A DNA stretch of 64,000 nucleotides from Sphingopyxis sp. (lineage in GTDB: Bacteria > Pseudomonadota > Alphaproteobacteria > Sphingomonadales > Sphingomonadaceae): the NCBI GenBank assembly GCA_016463225.1, contig JAEMRT010000002.1, forward strand, positions 62,001-126,000, given 5' to 3'. Below are positions 7,167 to 15,385 of this stretch, one piece after another. The position numbers and the translations under genes were made by a program. The notes beneath the pieces are model-generated. The model saw nothing but the letters and a program-made list of their open reading frames with translations. It did not search any database and was not told the DNA's origin. The stretch's first letter is position 1, and every line of letters begins with the position of its first letter.

Positions 7167-8723
7167 TCAAAGCAGAGGCGCGACTCCACATTCGCGGCTG
7201 TTGCTACCGAAGTCGGCATAGCTTGTGCGGCAGGTCCAGCCGATAAATGCGGTGTCCGAGGCGTCTCGGATTGCGCCGACATAGGCGACGGCCGTCATCC
7301 GGTTCGGCGTCGATGCGGGCGTCGATGCATAGGGATCGGCGTTGAAAGGCGTTGGATCGAAAGACGGAACCGCGGTCTCGTTCGGACCGTTGGCAAGCGA
7401 AGCCAGCAAAGTGGTCGTGAAAGTGGCATTGTTGTTGTTGGTGCCACTGCCAAAAATCGCGGCCTGCTGGGCAAATCCGACGTCGGACTGTCGGTCGAAG
7501 GTGATACCGTTCGAATCCAGTAAAGCCGAGCGAAAGACGGGTGGCCCCAGATCTTCCAGTGCATCATCGGGCGCTCTGACTGTCGGCAGACCCCAAATCC
7601 CCAGAATATTTTCGTTCGTATCCAGGACCGAGTTGAGCAACGCGAAATCAACGCCGTCGGATACCAGAATGGCGTTGTTGACCGAGTTTGAAGCGTGCAC
7701 CATCGTTGCGTTCGAGATGCGCAGATATGTTCGTGGGAGAGCGTCGAAATCCGTTCCGCCGCTTTTATTCAATACATTGATCGCAAAAGATGAATTGAAA
7801 TCGGCCTGACGGTGGACAAGATATTGGATCGAGCCCCTGTAACCGTCAAAGGCGGCAATTCCTCCGCCGCGATTGCCCGTCACTGCAAGATATTTGATCG
7901 ATACGCGACCGCCGTACAACAACAGGCCGTCGTTTGCGCCATCATGTATCTGGACATGGTCCACGGTCGTCGCATAGCCGACGCCGGCGAGCCGCAATCC
8001 GGCTCCCACACGTGGCCCTACCGGTGGGTAGTAGGGGTTTGTATAACGGATCTGCACGAAGCGGATCGTGCCGCTATTGTCGCCTTCGATCGCACCGCCA
8101 AAACGCACATCGGCGTCCCTAACGCTTGCCTCACAGCCAGCAGTCCCTCCGATTGCGGTGCTGGCGATGCAATTGTTGATCGGAGCTCGGCCGAGAATCG
8201 TTATTCCGCGCCAATGGCTGTCTATCTCGGCCGTCCGTTCGCCCCGGACATTGCCGACCGCTGTGAAGATGATCGGCTCGCTGGCGCTTCCGACTGCTTC
8301 GACGCGTGAGCCGCGATTGACGACAAGCCAGTCTGCCGTGCTCGCGCCATAGAAGATAACCCCGGGCGCGATCGTAAGTGTTGCGGAACGGCCGTCCGAG
8401 GCAGCGCCATCAGCACCCACGTCGGTGCCGACATCGACCCGGCCCGAAATGGCATAAACGGTGCCAGCAAGCTTCGGAAGGCTCAGGTCCGCATTGATTC
8501 GTCCCGACAGAGTGCACACCGCGATCGTTGCGCCCGCACCCGATTGCAGCGCGGTCCCGCGCATGGTTCCTGCCGGACAGGGCGGAGGGGGCGGCGTAGG
8601 CGTAGGCGTTGGTGTTGGCGTCGGGGTGACGGTGACGGGAGGCGACGATCCGCCCCCTCCTCCACATCCTGCGAGGCCAAGGGCAAGTGGCAAAAGTGAA
8701 GCAGATAGAAGCCGGCGAGTCAT
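7167..8723 (-). CDS. Exported beta-helix lipoprotein with Thr-Pro linker
   Basis: A 518-residue protein. The signal peptide ends in Leu-Ala-Gly-Cys with the lipidated cysteine at position 20, followed by a glycine run. A (Thr-Pro)n / poly-Pro linker then spans about residues 30-48. The rest is rich in Gly, Asn and Val, with repeated short strands typical of right-handed parallel beta-helix proteins, as in pectate-lyase-like and sphingomonad surface proteins. Four cysteines outside the lipobox may form disulfides, two of them near the C-terminus. No catalytic residues could be assigned. GGAGA lies six bases before the ATG at 8723. A second beta-helix protein sits directly upstream, so the pair may act together at the cell surface, possibly on polysaccharide. 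Confidence 0.75.
   Translation of the reverse strand: MTRRLLSASLLPLALGLAGCGGGGGSSPPVTVTPTPTPTPTPTPPPPPCPAGTMRGTALQSGAGATIAVCTLSGRINADLSLPKLAGTVYAISGRVDVGTDVGADGAASDGRSATLTIAPGVIFYGASTADWLVVNRGSRVEAVGSASEPIIFTAVGNVRGERTAEIDSHWRGITILGRAPINNCIASTAIGGTAGCEASVRDADVRFGGAIEGDNSGTIRFVQIRYTNPYYPPVGPRVGAGLRLAGVGYATTVDHVQIHDGANDGLLLYGGRVSIKYLAVTGNRGGGIAAFDGYRGSIQYLVHRQADFNSSFAINVLNKSGGTDFDALPRTYLRISNATMVHASNSVNNAILVSDGVDFALLNSVLDTNENILGIWGLPTVRAPDDALEDLGPPVFRSALLDSNGITFDRQSDVGFAQQAAIFGSGTNNNNATFTTTLLASLANGPNETAVPSFDPTPFNADPYASTPASTPNRMTAVAYVGAIRDASDTAFIGWTCRTSYADFGSNSRECGVAPLL
8593..8628. repeat. Imperfect 6-bp tandem repeat (GGCGTA/GGCGTT type)
   Basis: Six consecutive hexamers (GGCGTA, GGCGTA, GGCGTT, GGTGTT, GGCGTC, GGGGTG) encode the Thr-Pro linker on the minus strand. 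Units are in frame, so slippage would change linker length without breaking the protein. Confidence 0.7.
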
Positions 8724-8819
8724 CTATTTCTCCAATGCGAAAATATTCAAAAAAAAGCTACAATATTGAAATATAGAAATATAGTGGAAATCACTAATCG
8801 GCTCAGGTCGCGGTACTCC
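8724..8819. promoter_or_regulatory. AT-rich intergenic segment, probable lipoprotein promoter region
   Basis: The 96 bases between the two beta-helix genes are far richer in AT than their surroundings. They contain a poly-A tract near 8748-8756 and a tandem AAATATAG repeat near 8770-8785. A minus-strand promoter for the lipoprotein gene is likely, but no clear -35/-10 pair can be assigned. Confidence 0.35.
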
Positions 8820-10415
8820 CTAGTGAGTAGTCGTGATGGAAAGGAATCCAAACAAACTGCCGCCGATCGTGTCAACGGACTTTGTTCCGCCGCCGACATT
8901 AAACACGATCTTGCACGTATCGCCGCCGACCATCGGGACGCGAGCGCGCCCTTGGATCGTGTAACGGTTGTTCGCGTCGCGCATCGCGCCGACGTTGCCG
9001 ACGAAATATTGACGACTGTAGGAAGTGGCTACGACAAACACCGTCGCGCTGTCGTGAGCCGGGCCAAGCCGCTCAAGAGGAATCACCCACTCAAAATCGT
9101 AAACGCCCGAGAACATCGCCGTAAATATACCGGTTGAAAAATTGTAATTCCCGGCAGCATCCAGGATCTCGGCGTCGGGCTTCCAATCCACATCCGTGCC
9201 GTCCCCGGTGACGTCGTTGCTGCCGACGCCAAGTCGGGCGAATATCTGGCAGAAGGCGTGTGTCAGGTAGCCGAGGTCAGTATTGGCCTTGTCGTCGATC
9301 GTTAGCGCCGTTGCCGACCTCGGCGCCGCGAGCATGACGAGCTGACCGGCTTTCGCATCGCGCGTAATGTGGGTCCCCGCCCCTGATAGACTGTCTGCGA
9401 AAAAGATATTACCCAGTACCGTTCGTGCCGTGTCGGCCGTGATATGGATGCATTTTCCCGTGTAGGATTTGCCCGGCGCAACAAGGCCCGACATAATTGT
9501 TGCCATCGCAGACGCCCGTGGCTGGCCGAGCACGATCTGCTCACCGCCACCGTTGCTTTCCGTTTGTGCATGCCCAATGAAAATCGGGCCGCCGCCGAGA
9601 ATCATCCCCGCGCCGAAGTTCTCGGACGCCGAAATCATGTCGGCAGTAAATGCTCCCCCTATCCAAAGAAAGCCCGCCTTCTCCTGATCCGTTCCGCCCT
9701 TGCCGCCGTTCTGGAAACATCTCACGCGGCTGAAAACAATCTCTCCTATGTTGTTTCCGCCATCCGTCGTGCCGAACCCGTTATGACCGTTGTTAGAGAG
9801 GAACACGTCGCGAATTGATCCGCCATACACGCTCCCGACCAGCGACAGGCCGCGTTCAGGAAATTCACAGACATTCACGCCGTCGATTGCGGCCTTTACG
9901 AACGTCTGACCGTGACCCTTGCGCCCATTCAGGACAAGGCCATTCCCAGTCGTCGCTTTGTCGGAAACCGATCCGCCGCGAAGGGTGAAGCCGCTCAACG
10001 CTGCCGAAATGCGCCGTATTTCCAAATCCGGCGGAGAAATAACAAACCCGTCGCCGGTGGTCGCGGTATGGTGAATGACTGTGCCGCCGCCGCCATAGTC
10101 CCAACTGTTGTCGAAATTTTCGCGGCCCGGGTCGCCACTGAGCGTCATAACCACATCGCTGGTCAGGCCAGCGGAGATTTCATAAGTTCCGCTCGGAAGG
10201 TAGATGGCGGAACCCTGTGGCACGCGATCTATCTTGGCTTGCATCTCCGCCGAAACCTCGGCGCCTGATCGGGCAATGATGTCGGCACCGCTTGGTACAG
10301 AAGAAGGGTTAACGTCGCGCGCGCTATTTGCTTGAGCTGCTGCGCTAGCAAACAGGGCCGATCCTCCGACTATAACCCCACGTCGAGAAGGTCGATTGTT
10401 GAAAGCGGCACTCAT
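8820..10415 (-). CDS. Tat-exported right-handed beta-helix protein (pectate-lyase-like)
   Basis: A 531-residue protein. The N-terminus has a twin-arginine motif (Ser-Arg-Arg-Gly-Val-Ile-Val-Gly) and an Ala-rich cleavage region, so export is probably by the Tat pathway. The segment at about 45-75 (Gly-Ser-Ala-Ile-Tyr-Leu-Pro-Ser-Gly-Thr-Tyr) is the entry motif of pectate-lyase-superfamily beta-helices and phage tail-spike proteins, and Asn/Gly-rich coils follow to about 390. The last 110 residues form a separate beta-rich domain (Gly-Val-Tyr-Asp-Phe near its start) resembling the C1q/TNF-like jelly roll. GGGAGG lies seven bases before the ATG at 10415. Its substrate is unknown; a surface glycan is plausible. 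Confidence 0.75.
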   Translation of the reverse strand: MSAAFNNRPSRRGVIVGGSALFASAAAQANSARDVNPSSVPSGADIIARSGAEVSAEMQAKIDRVPQGSAIYLPSGTYEISAGLTSDVVMTLSGDPGRENFDNSWDYGGGGTVIHHTATTGDGFVISPPDLEIRRISAALSGFTLRGGSVSDKATTGNGLVLNGRKGHGQTFVKAAIDGVNVCEFPERGLSLVGSVYGGSIRDVFLSNNGHNGFGTTDGGNNIGEIVFSRVRCFQNGGKGGTDQEKAGFLWIGGAFTADMISASENFGAGMILGGGPIFIGHAQTESNGGGEQIVLGQPRASAMATIMSGLVAPGKSYTGKCIHITADTARTVLGNIFFADSLSGAGTHITRDAKAGQLVMLAAPRSATALTIDDKANTDLGYLTHAFCQIFARLGVGSNDVTGDGTDVDWKPDAEILDAAGNYNFSTGIFTAMFSGVYDFEWVIPLERLGPAHDSATVFVVATSYSRQYFVGNVGAMRDANNRYTIQGRARVPMVGGDTCKIVFNVGGGTKSVDTIGGSLFGFLSITTTH

Positions 10416-10822
10416 GAATTTACCTCCCGCAGAATAATGACAATCTAACCGACAAACACCACGCGAACCGGCTGGTTCATCGTGGTCCGGCTCAACGGGT
10501 AGAGTAGTGTTGACGGAAAGCTAGCCGCACCCGGCGCCAGATCGGCAATCGGTGCGGCGGATAGACGCAAGAGCACGCCGATTCGGATATGAACGCACTC
10601 GCGATGCATGAATGCCCATACCCCGCAGAATATCGGACAGGCGCTCAACATCGCTCGCGGCTCCGATGCTATTCGACGTGAGCAAAATCTCCCCGGTTAG
10701 CAGCGGCAAAGAGGTGAACAGCGCGCATAGGCGCTGCCCCCTTCATGCTGCGCGGCGCGCATTTCAGCACCCAAAACGCAAGGTCCACGGTCTGCACAGC
10801 AAGCGTTGAAAATAATTTCACA
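10416..10822. other. Intergenic stretch with possible gene remnant
   Basis: These 407 bases lie between the Tat protein gene and integrase 2. No intact gene is seen. Minus-strand fragments in two frames may be the decayed end of one coding region (separate entry). Confidence 0.45.
10445..10709 (-). pseudogene. Possible frameshifted gene remnant
   Basis: Two overlapping minus-strand frames read protein-like over different parts. The upstream part begins Met-Pro-Leu-Leu-Thr-Gly-Glu-Ile-Leu-Leu-Thr-Ser-Asn. The downstream part ends in Tyr-Pro-Leu-Ser-Arg-Thr-Thr-Met-Asn-Gln-Pro-Val-Arg-Val-Val-Phe-Val-Gly before a stop. A frameshift would join them, but no family could be named and chance is not excluded. 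Confidence 0.22.
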
Positions 10823-12163
10823 TCATTTGAGCGCAGCCATCTTTTCACCTGCCGTCCTAAGCCCTTCCCGTTGCACGGTCGATGACAGCGTCGCATAGCG
10901 AGCCGTGGTGGATGCCTGAGTGTGTCCGAGCGCCTTTCCTACGGTCGCCAAGGAGGCCCCTCCCGACAACATGAAGCTGGCGGTTGTCCGCCTGAGGTCG
11001 TGGAGCCTTACCCCCTCTAGCTTCGCAATCGCCCCGATGTGCTGCCACGGCTTCTTCAAATCCGCGCGTGGACCGACCCCCTTGGGCTGCCCCGTGCGAA
11101 TATCTATCGCGGCGTCGCGGCGGCGGCGCTCTGTACTGCCGGGAAACAGATAGACGGCGTGGCTTTTTCGTTCTGCCATCACGCGGAGAAGGTCCAACGC
11201 GGGGCCGTCCAATTCGAGCCGATGCTGGCGCTTTGTTTTCGTGTGCGCCAAGGGTTTTTCCCACAGGCCCGCTTCTAGATCGAATTGCACCCACTCAGCC
11301 TTTAACACCTCCTGCAGGCGGGCACCTGTGAAGAGCAGCAACCTTATGGCATCGGCTGCCTCCCGGTCTGTAGTGCTCCGTTCAACGGCGGGGAGAGGCG
11401 TACCCTTGCGGGTCATGGTATCGGCATCATCACCGGGAAGGGCCGGACGTATTCCTGCTTCATAGTCATCACAGGCTCGCAGCAGCCGCCCCACCTCGTC
11501 TTCACTAAGGTTTCTCCAGCGTTGATCCTCCGGGAACTTACGACCCCCTTTGCAGGGATTGTCGGTCCTCCAGCCCCTCTCAATTGCCAACGAAAACATC
11601 TTGCTGAGGACGGCTAGGAGGCGGTTGGCTTGATAGTTACCCTTCTTACCGCGAGCTATTCCGGCTGCCCGCAAATCACCGTGCAAGCCGCGAATGTCCT
11701 TGATGCTCACGTCCCCGACTTTCATATTTCCAATTTTGACCAGCGCCCTGCCGGTCAGTGCTCGTGCATCCCTGATAGTCGCGGGCCGGAGAGCCTGAGA
11801 GGGAGCATAGTCATCTAGATACACCCTCGACAGGCTCTCTAATGTGGGCGCACTCCTAGCAGCTTCCTGAGCCTCTCTGGCGGCATGATCGGCTTGGTGG
11901 GGGTCTACACGCGAGCGGGCGAGCCGCAGCACCTCCCGAGCTTTGTCTCGGGCCTGTTCAACCGTTAGGGTGGGATAGATACCGAGAGCCTTCATGCTGG
12001 ACCGACCTTTGGCCCCAAGGCGAGAGGCGGCAACGAAGCGACGCGCGCCAGTTGGTGACACCATCAATCGAAAACCTCGCACCTCACTATCGGAGATGCA
12101 TTGGCCCGGTGAGGCAGCCTCTACCACTCGCTTCGATAATCGGACCTGAGACAACTTGGGCAT
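10823..12163 (-). CDS. Tyrosine recombinase/integrase of island 2
   Basis: A 446-residue P4-type integrase. It has an N-terminal DUF4102-like arm-binding domain (Val-Arg-Gly-Phe-Arg-Leu, then a Gly-Ile-Tyr-Pro-Thr-Leu-Thr motif), a SAM-like core-binding domain and a full catalytic set: Arg282, His388-x-x-Arg391, His414 and Tyr423. The ATG at 12163 was chosen over one 21 bases upstream because AGAGGAGG lies five bases ahead of it. The protein is clearly different from integrase 1, yet both sit beside the same 49-bp target repeat, so two distinct recombinases recognise the same tRNA-Lys site. Confidence 0.93.
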   Translation of the reverse strand: MPKLSQVRLSKRVVEAASPGQCISDSEVRGFRLMVSPTGARRFVAASRLGAKGRSSMKALGIYPTLTVEQARDKAREVLRLARSRVDPHQADHAAREAQEAARSAPTLESLSRVYLDDYAPSQALRPATIRDARALTGRALVKIGNMKVGDVSIKDIRGLHGDLRAAGIARGKKGNYQANRLLAVLSKMFSLAIERGWRTDNPCKGGRKFPEDQRWRNLSEDEVGRLLRACDDYEAGIRPALPGDDADTMTRKGTPLPAVERSTTDREAADAIRLLLFTGARLQEVLKAEWVQFDLEAGLWEKPLAHTKTKRQHRLELDGPALDLLRVMAERKSHAVYLFPGSTERRRRDAAIDIRTGQPKGVGPRADLKKPWQHIGAIAKLEGVRLHDLRRTTASFMLSGGASLATVGKALGHTQASTTARYATLSSTVQREGLRTAGEKMAALK

Positions 12164-12207
12164 ATCGGCCTCCTCTACGATCACCGATATAGCGCGATGA
12201 ACACAAA

Positions 12208-12259
12208 AGAGACTGCGCGGCCTGTCACACCCGAGTGGGTTACCGTAGAACCAGTCTCT
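12208..12259. repeat. 8-bp inverted repeat between integrase 2 and its attachment site
   Basis: AGAGACTG at 12208-12215 and CAGTCTCT at 12252-12259 are reverse complements separated by 36 bases. They lie upstream of integrase 2 and may be recombinase arm sites or an operator. This is short enough that chance is possible. Confidence 0.3.
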
Positions 12260-12333
12260 CTATATCCTGAATTTCCGCGTATAATGTGCGACATGCCGTA
12301 GATGGCGTTAGCCCGCCGTAGCTATGACGCCCG

Positions 12334-12382
12334 AACTTTTAATCAGTAGGTCGCTGGTTCGAACCCAGCAGGGCTCACCATA
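12334..12382 (+). repeat. Attachment repeat: 3' half of tRNA-Lys(TTT), copy 2 (island/chromosome boundary)
   Basis: This is identical over 49 bp to 5590-5638. It again lacks the 5' half of the tRNA, so it is a remnant. DNA to its right is chromosomal backbone. In an unoccupied strain the bases after 12382 should directly follow the intact tRNA-Lys gene. Confidence 0.88.
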
Positions 12383-12591
12383 TTTCAATGGCTTATCGAG
12401 CACCACGTCGTGCCAGTACGCCCTGCATACCCGGCGCGTGATTCGCGGGATCCCACGGTGGATGCAGCAATATTCTTGCGGCCGTTACCTGTGAATTTAC
12501 CGATTGCCCTGATAATGGTCACAGCGGCGGCTCACAGCTTTGCCGCGGTGAGAACACATGCGCGCGCTTGCATTGCAAATGGGGACGAGAT
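12383..12591. other. Intergenic region after the island, nothing recognised
   Basis: About 210 bases between the attachment repeat and the epimerase gene. It should hold the epimerase promoter. No clear hexamer pair, repeat or hairpin was found. Confidence 0.4.
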
Positions 12592-13596
12592 TTGACGACG
12601 CTCATTACCGGCGCAGCTGGCTTCATTGGGATGCATGTGGCGGCTGCCTTGCTCGGGCGCGGCGAGCGCGTTGTCGGCATCGACAATTTCACACCCTATT
12701 ACTCGCTTGATCTCAAGCACGCGCGTGTCGCGCGTCTTGAGGCACTTTATGGCGACCTATTCGCTTTCAGGGATGTCGATTTTGGCGATGCCAACGCGCT
12801 CGCTCGGGCGCTATCCGATGTAACGATCGATCGGATCGTTCACCTCGGTGCCCAGCCGGGGGTCCGCTACTCGCTCGAAAACCCGGCGGCCTACATCCAC
12901 TCGAACATCTCGGGGCATGTGAATATTCTCGAACTGGCGCGCCATCGGGCGATAGCGCATCTCGTCTACGCTTCGTCGTCATCGGTTTATGGCATGCGGA
13001 CTGACACGCCCTTCCGGGTCGCGGACCGCGCCGATACCCCGATCTCGCTCTATGCGGCGACGAAGCGCGCTGATGAGCTGATGAGCGAAACCTACGCGCA
13101 TCTCTTCCGGATCCCGCAGACCGGGCTGCGCTTCTTTACTGTCTATGGCCCCTGGGGTCGGCCCGATATGGCGGTCTGGAAGTTCACCGAAGCGGTATTG
13201 AATGGCCGTCCGATCGATGTTTACAATCATGGCGACATGCTGCGCGATTTCACTTTCATCGACGATATCGTCAACGGCGTCACCTTGGCGCTCGACCGCC
13301 CGCCTGAAGACGACAATCGTGAGAAACCGGGCGGCTTCACCACCCCGCATCGCCTGTATAACATCGGCAACAACCGTCCCGAGCAGCTGACCGACCTGAT
13401 CCACGCGATCGAAGTCGCCTGCGACCGCAAAGCCCGGATCAACCTGCTGCCGATGCAGGATGGCGACGTCTATCAAACCTTTGCCGACATCGATGACATC
13501 AGCCGCGACCTCGGCTTCGCGCCGACCACACCGATGGCGGTCGGCATTCCAGCATTCGTCGATTGGTATCGGAAGGACTGGTCAAAGCGCCAGTAA
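12592..13596 (+). CDS. UDP-glucuronate 4-epimerase (NAD-dependent)
   Basis: A 334-residue extended SDR. It has the Gly-Ala-Ala-Gly-Phe-Ile-Gly nucleotide-binding loop at 7-13, Ser-Ser-Ser-Val-Tyr-Gly, the catalytic Tyr-x-x-x-Lys (Tyr-Ala-Ala-Thr-Lys) and the Val-Tyr-Gly-Pro-Trp-Gly-Arg-Pro-Asp-Met motif typical of LspL/GAE-type epimerases. These interconvert UDP-glucuronate and UDP-galacturonate. I chose the TTG at 12592 because it gives the usual Met-Thr-Thr-Leu-Ile-Thr-Gly start and has a GGGGA-type Shine-Dalgarno; an ATG at 12568 would add eight atypical residues. With ugd and galE it can supply nucleotide sugars for the polysaccharide locus further right. Confidence 0.88.
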   Translation: MTTLITGAAGFIGMHVAAALLGRGERVVGIDNFTPYYSLDLKHARVARLEALYGDLFAFRDVDFGDANALARALSDVTIDRIVHLGAQPGVRYSLENPAAYIHSNISGHVNILELARHRAIAHLVYASSSSVYGMRTDTPFRVADRADTPISLYAATKRADELMSETYAHLFRIPQTGLRFFTVYGPWGRPDMAVWKFTEAVLNGRPIDVYNHGDMLRDFTFIDDIVNGVTLALDRPPEDDNREKPGGFTTPHRLYNIGNNRPEQLTDLIHAIEVACDRKARINLLPMQDGDVYQTFADIDDISRDLGFAPTTPMAVGIPAFVDWYRKDWSKRQ

Positions 13597-13715
13597 CGTC
13601 GCCGCAATCAGCACTTAACCGCAACTGGACATACGCGTTGGCTTGGTTGGAAGCCCCGGATAGAATAGGGCGCCCCCATTCACGGCAAAATATCCGCTTA
13701 GAGGCAAAACATCCG

Positions 13716-14732
13716 ATGAATATCCTACTGACCGGAGGCACCGGCTATATCGGCAGCCATGTTGCAGCGGCGTTGATTTCCACGGGCCATGAGGTCGTTT
13801 GTTTCGATAACCTCGCCAACAGCGATGCGGTCGTGATCGACCGGCTCGAAGCGATCACCGGCACCGCTATCCCCTTGGTCGTTGGCGACATCCGTGACGG
13901 CGATGCTTTGCGCCACGCCTTGACCGAGCATGGCGTCGAAGCCGTCATCCATTTCGCGGGCCTGAAAGCCGTTGGCGAATCAGTCGCCCAGCCGATCAAA
14001 TACTATGACAACAACGTCCGCGGCACCCTGTCGCTAGTCGAGGCGATGGCCGATTGCGGGGTCAAGACGCTGGTCTTTTCGTCGAGCGCGACGGTTTATG
14101 GCGAGCCGCGCTACCTGCCGCTGGACGAGAGCCATCCGACCTCAGCGACCAATCCCTATGGCCGTACCAAGTTGATGATCGAAGAGATGTTGACCGACAT
14201 CGCCGCGGCCGATCCCGACTGGCGGATTGCGACCCTGCGCTATTTCAACCCCGTTGGCGCGCACGACAGCGGCCTGATCGGGGAGAATCCGAACGGCATC
14301 CCCAACAATCTGATGCCCTTCATCAGCCGCGTCGCCGCGGGACGTCTCGCTGAGCTGTCGGTGTTCGGCAACGACTATGACACCCCTGACGGCACCGGAG
14401 TCCGCGACTATATCCATATTGTCGATCTGGCCGATGGCCATGTCGCGGCGCTTGATACGATCGTCAAAATCGAACCGGCGCTTTCGACATGGAACCTTGG
14501 CACCGGACAGGGATATTCGGTGCTCGATATGGTCGAAGCGTTCGAACGCGTGAACAGCGTGCGCGTCCCATACCGCGTTGCGCCACGCCGCGACGGCGAT
14601 GTGGCGAGCTGCTACGCGAGCCCCGAACGCGCCGCGCGCGAGCTTGGCTGGACCGCGCAGCGCGATCTCGAAGCCATGTGCGCTTCAAGCTGGAGTTTCG
14701 AACGCACGCTGGCGATGCGCAATTCGGACTAG
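13716..14732 (+). CDS. galE: UDP-glucose 4-epimerase
   Basis: A 338-residue protein, the usual GalE length. It has Gly-Gly-Thr-Gly-Tyr-Ile-Gly-Ser-His near the N-terminus, Phe-Ala-Gly-Leu-Lys-Ala-Val-Gly-Glu-Ser, Ser-Ser-Ser-Ala-Thr-Val-Tyr-Gly, Tyr-Gly-Arg-Thr-Lys as Tyr-x-x-x-Lys, and the Arg-Tyr-Phe-Asn-Pro-Val-Gly-Ala-His motif diagnostic of GalE. It interconverts UDP-glucose and UDP-galactose in the cytoplasm. The frame is open upstream to 13563, but the family start is the ATG at 13716. Its stop shares the tetranucleotide CTAG (14729-14732) with the stop of the converging exporter gene. Confidence 0.95.
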   Translation: MNILLTGGTGYIGSHVAAALISTGHEVVCFDNLANSDAVVIDRLEAITGTAIPLVVGDIRDGDALRHALTEHGVEAVIHFAGLKAVGESVAQPIKYYDNNVRGTLSLVEAMADCGVKTLVFSSSATVYGEPRYLPLDESHPTSATNPYGRTKLMIEEMLTDIAAADPDWRIATLRYFNPVGAHDSGLIGENPNGIPNNLMPFISRVAAGRLAELSVFGNDYDTPDGTGVRDYIHIVDLADGHVAALDTIVKIEPALSTWNLGTGQGYSVLDMVEAFERVNSVRVPYRVAPRRDGDVASCYASPERAARELGWTAQRDLEAMCASSWSFERTLAMRNSD

Positions 14733-15301
14733 CCGAACCAGCCCGCCGTCTGGGCAAGTACCCACAGGCCGATCAACAGGAAGAGCCCTGCAGCGATCAT
14801 CCGCACCTTTGCGAGATCGACGCGCTTCAGCAATTCATGTCCCAGGAAGATTGCGGGCACGTTGGCGATCATCATGCCCAGCGTCGTTCCGGCGGTCACC
14901 GCGACGACGTCATGATACTGCGCCCCGAGCGCGATCGTCGCGATTTGCGTCTTGTCGCCCATTTCGACGAGAAAGAAGGCGACCAGTGTCGTCAGGAAGG
15001 CGCCGAACCGCGGCTTCGGCGCATCCTCGTCCTCGAATTTGTCGGGGATCAGTGTCCACGCCGCCATCGCGATGAACGACAGACCGATCGCATAGCGGAA
15101 GATCGCGCTATCGAGAAAACTGGCCGCCGACGCACCCAGCAGCGCCGCGAGCGCATGATTGGCCAGCGTCGCGACCAAGATTCCGAGGATAATCGGCAAC
15201 GGCCGGTTAAACCGCGTTGCGAGCAGAATCGCGAGCAGCTGCGTCTTGTCGCCGATTTCAGCGAGGGCGACGACGGCGGTCGAGGTCAGCATGGCTTCCA
15301 T
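14729..15301 (-). CDS. mneA: TMEM165/GDT1 (UPF0016) family manganese exporter
   Basis: A 190-residue integral membrane protein with two copies of the family signature Glu-x-Gly-Asp-Lys-Thr-Gln, near residue 15 and near residue 120. Each repeat has three predicted helices, separated by an acidic Glu-Asp-Glu-Asp loop. Bacterial members (MneA) export Mn2+. The Mn2+ riboswitch directly upstream supports that substrate. CGGAG lies seven bases before the ATG at 15301. It is last in the tamA-tamB-lipoprotein run and is probably both read through from it and controlled separately by the riboswitch. Confidence 0.92.
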   Translation of the reverse strand: MEAMLTSTAVVALAEIGDKTQLLAILLATRFNRPLPIILGILVATLANHALAALLGASAASFLDSAIFRYAIGLSFIAMAAWTLIPDKFEDEDAPKPRFGAFLTTLVAFFLVEMGDKTQIATIALGAQYHDVVAVTAGTTLGMMIANVPAIFLGHELLKRVDLAKVRMIAAGLFLLIGLWVLAQTAGWFG

Positions 15302-15302
15302 G

Positions 15303-15365
15303 AAAAAACTCCGGGGCCGGGCGGCGTTGCGACTCCAACGGACATCGGCACCCGCCGCCCGGCCC
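15303..15365 (-). terminator. Expression-platform hairpin of the Mn2+ riboswitch
   Basis: A 13-bp perfect stem (GGGCCGGGCGGCG at 15314-15326 paired with 15353-15365, loop 26 bases) precedes, on the minus strand, CGGAG and a run of six T just before the exporter ATG. The hairpin could act as an intrinsic terminator or hide the adjacent Shine-Dalgarno. The five-base gap between stem and T run makes the second mode equally likely. Confidence 0.6.
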
Positions 15366-15385
15366 GGACGAAGAATGCGATGCCA

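Larger units (their letters stand above)
5639..12333. mobile_element. Genomic island 2, between tandem tRNA-Lys attachment repeats
   Basis: About 6.7 kb bounded exactly by the two 49-bp repeats, with its own integrase (10823-12163) beside the right repeat. Cargo is a coiled-coil membrane protein, a zinc-ribbon protein, an exported beta-helix lipoprotein and a Tat-exported beta-helix protein. The genes are less GC-rich than the backbone to the right, mainly the membrane protein gene. No replication or transfer genes are visible, so movement would rely on the integrase and host or helper functions. Confidence 0.8.
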
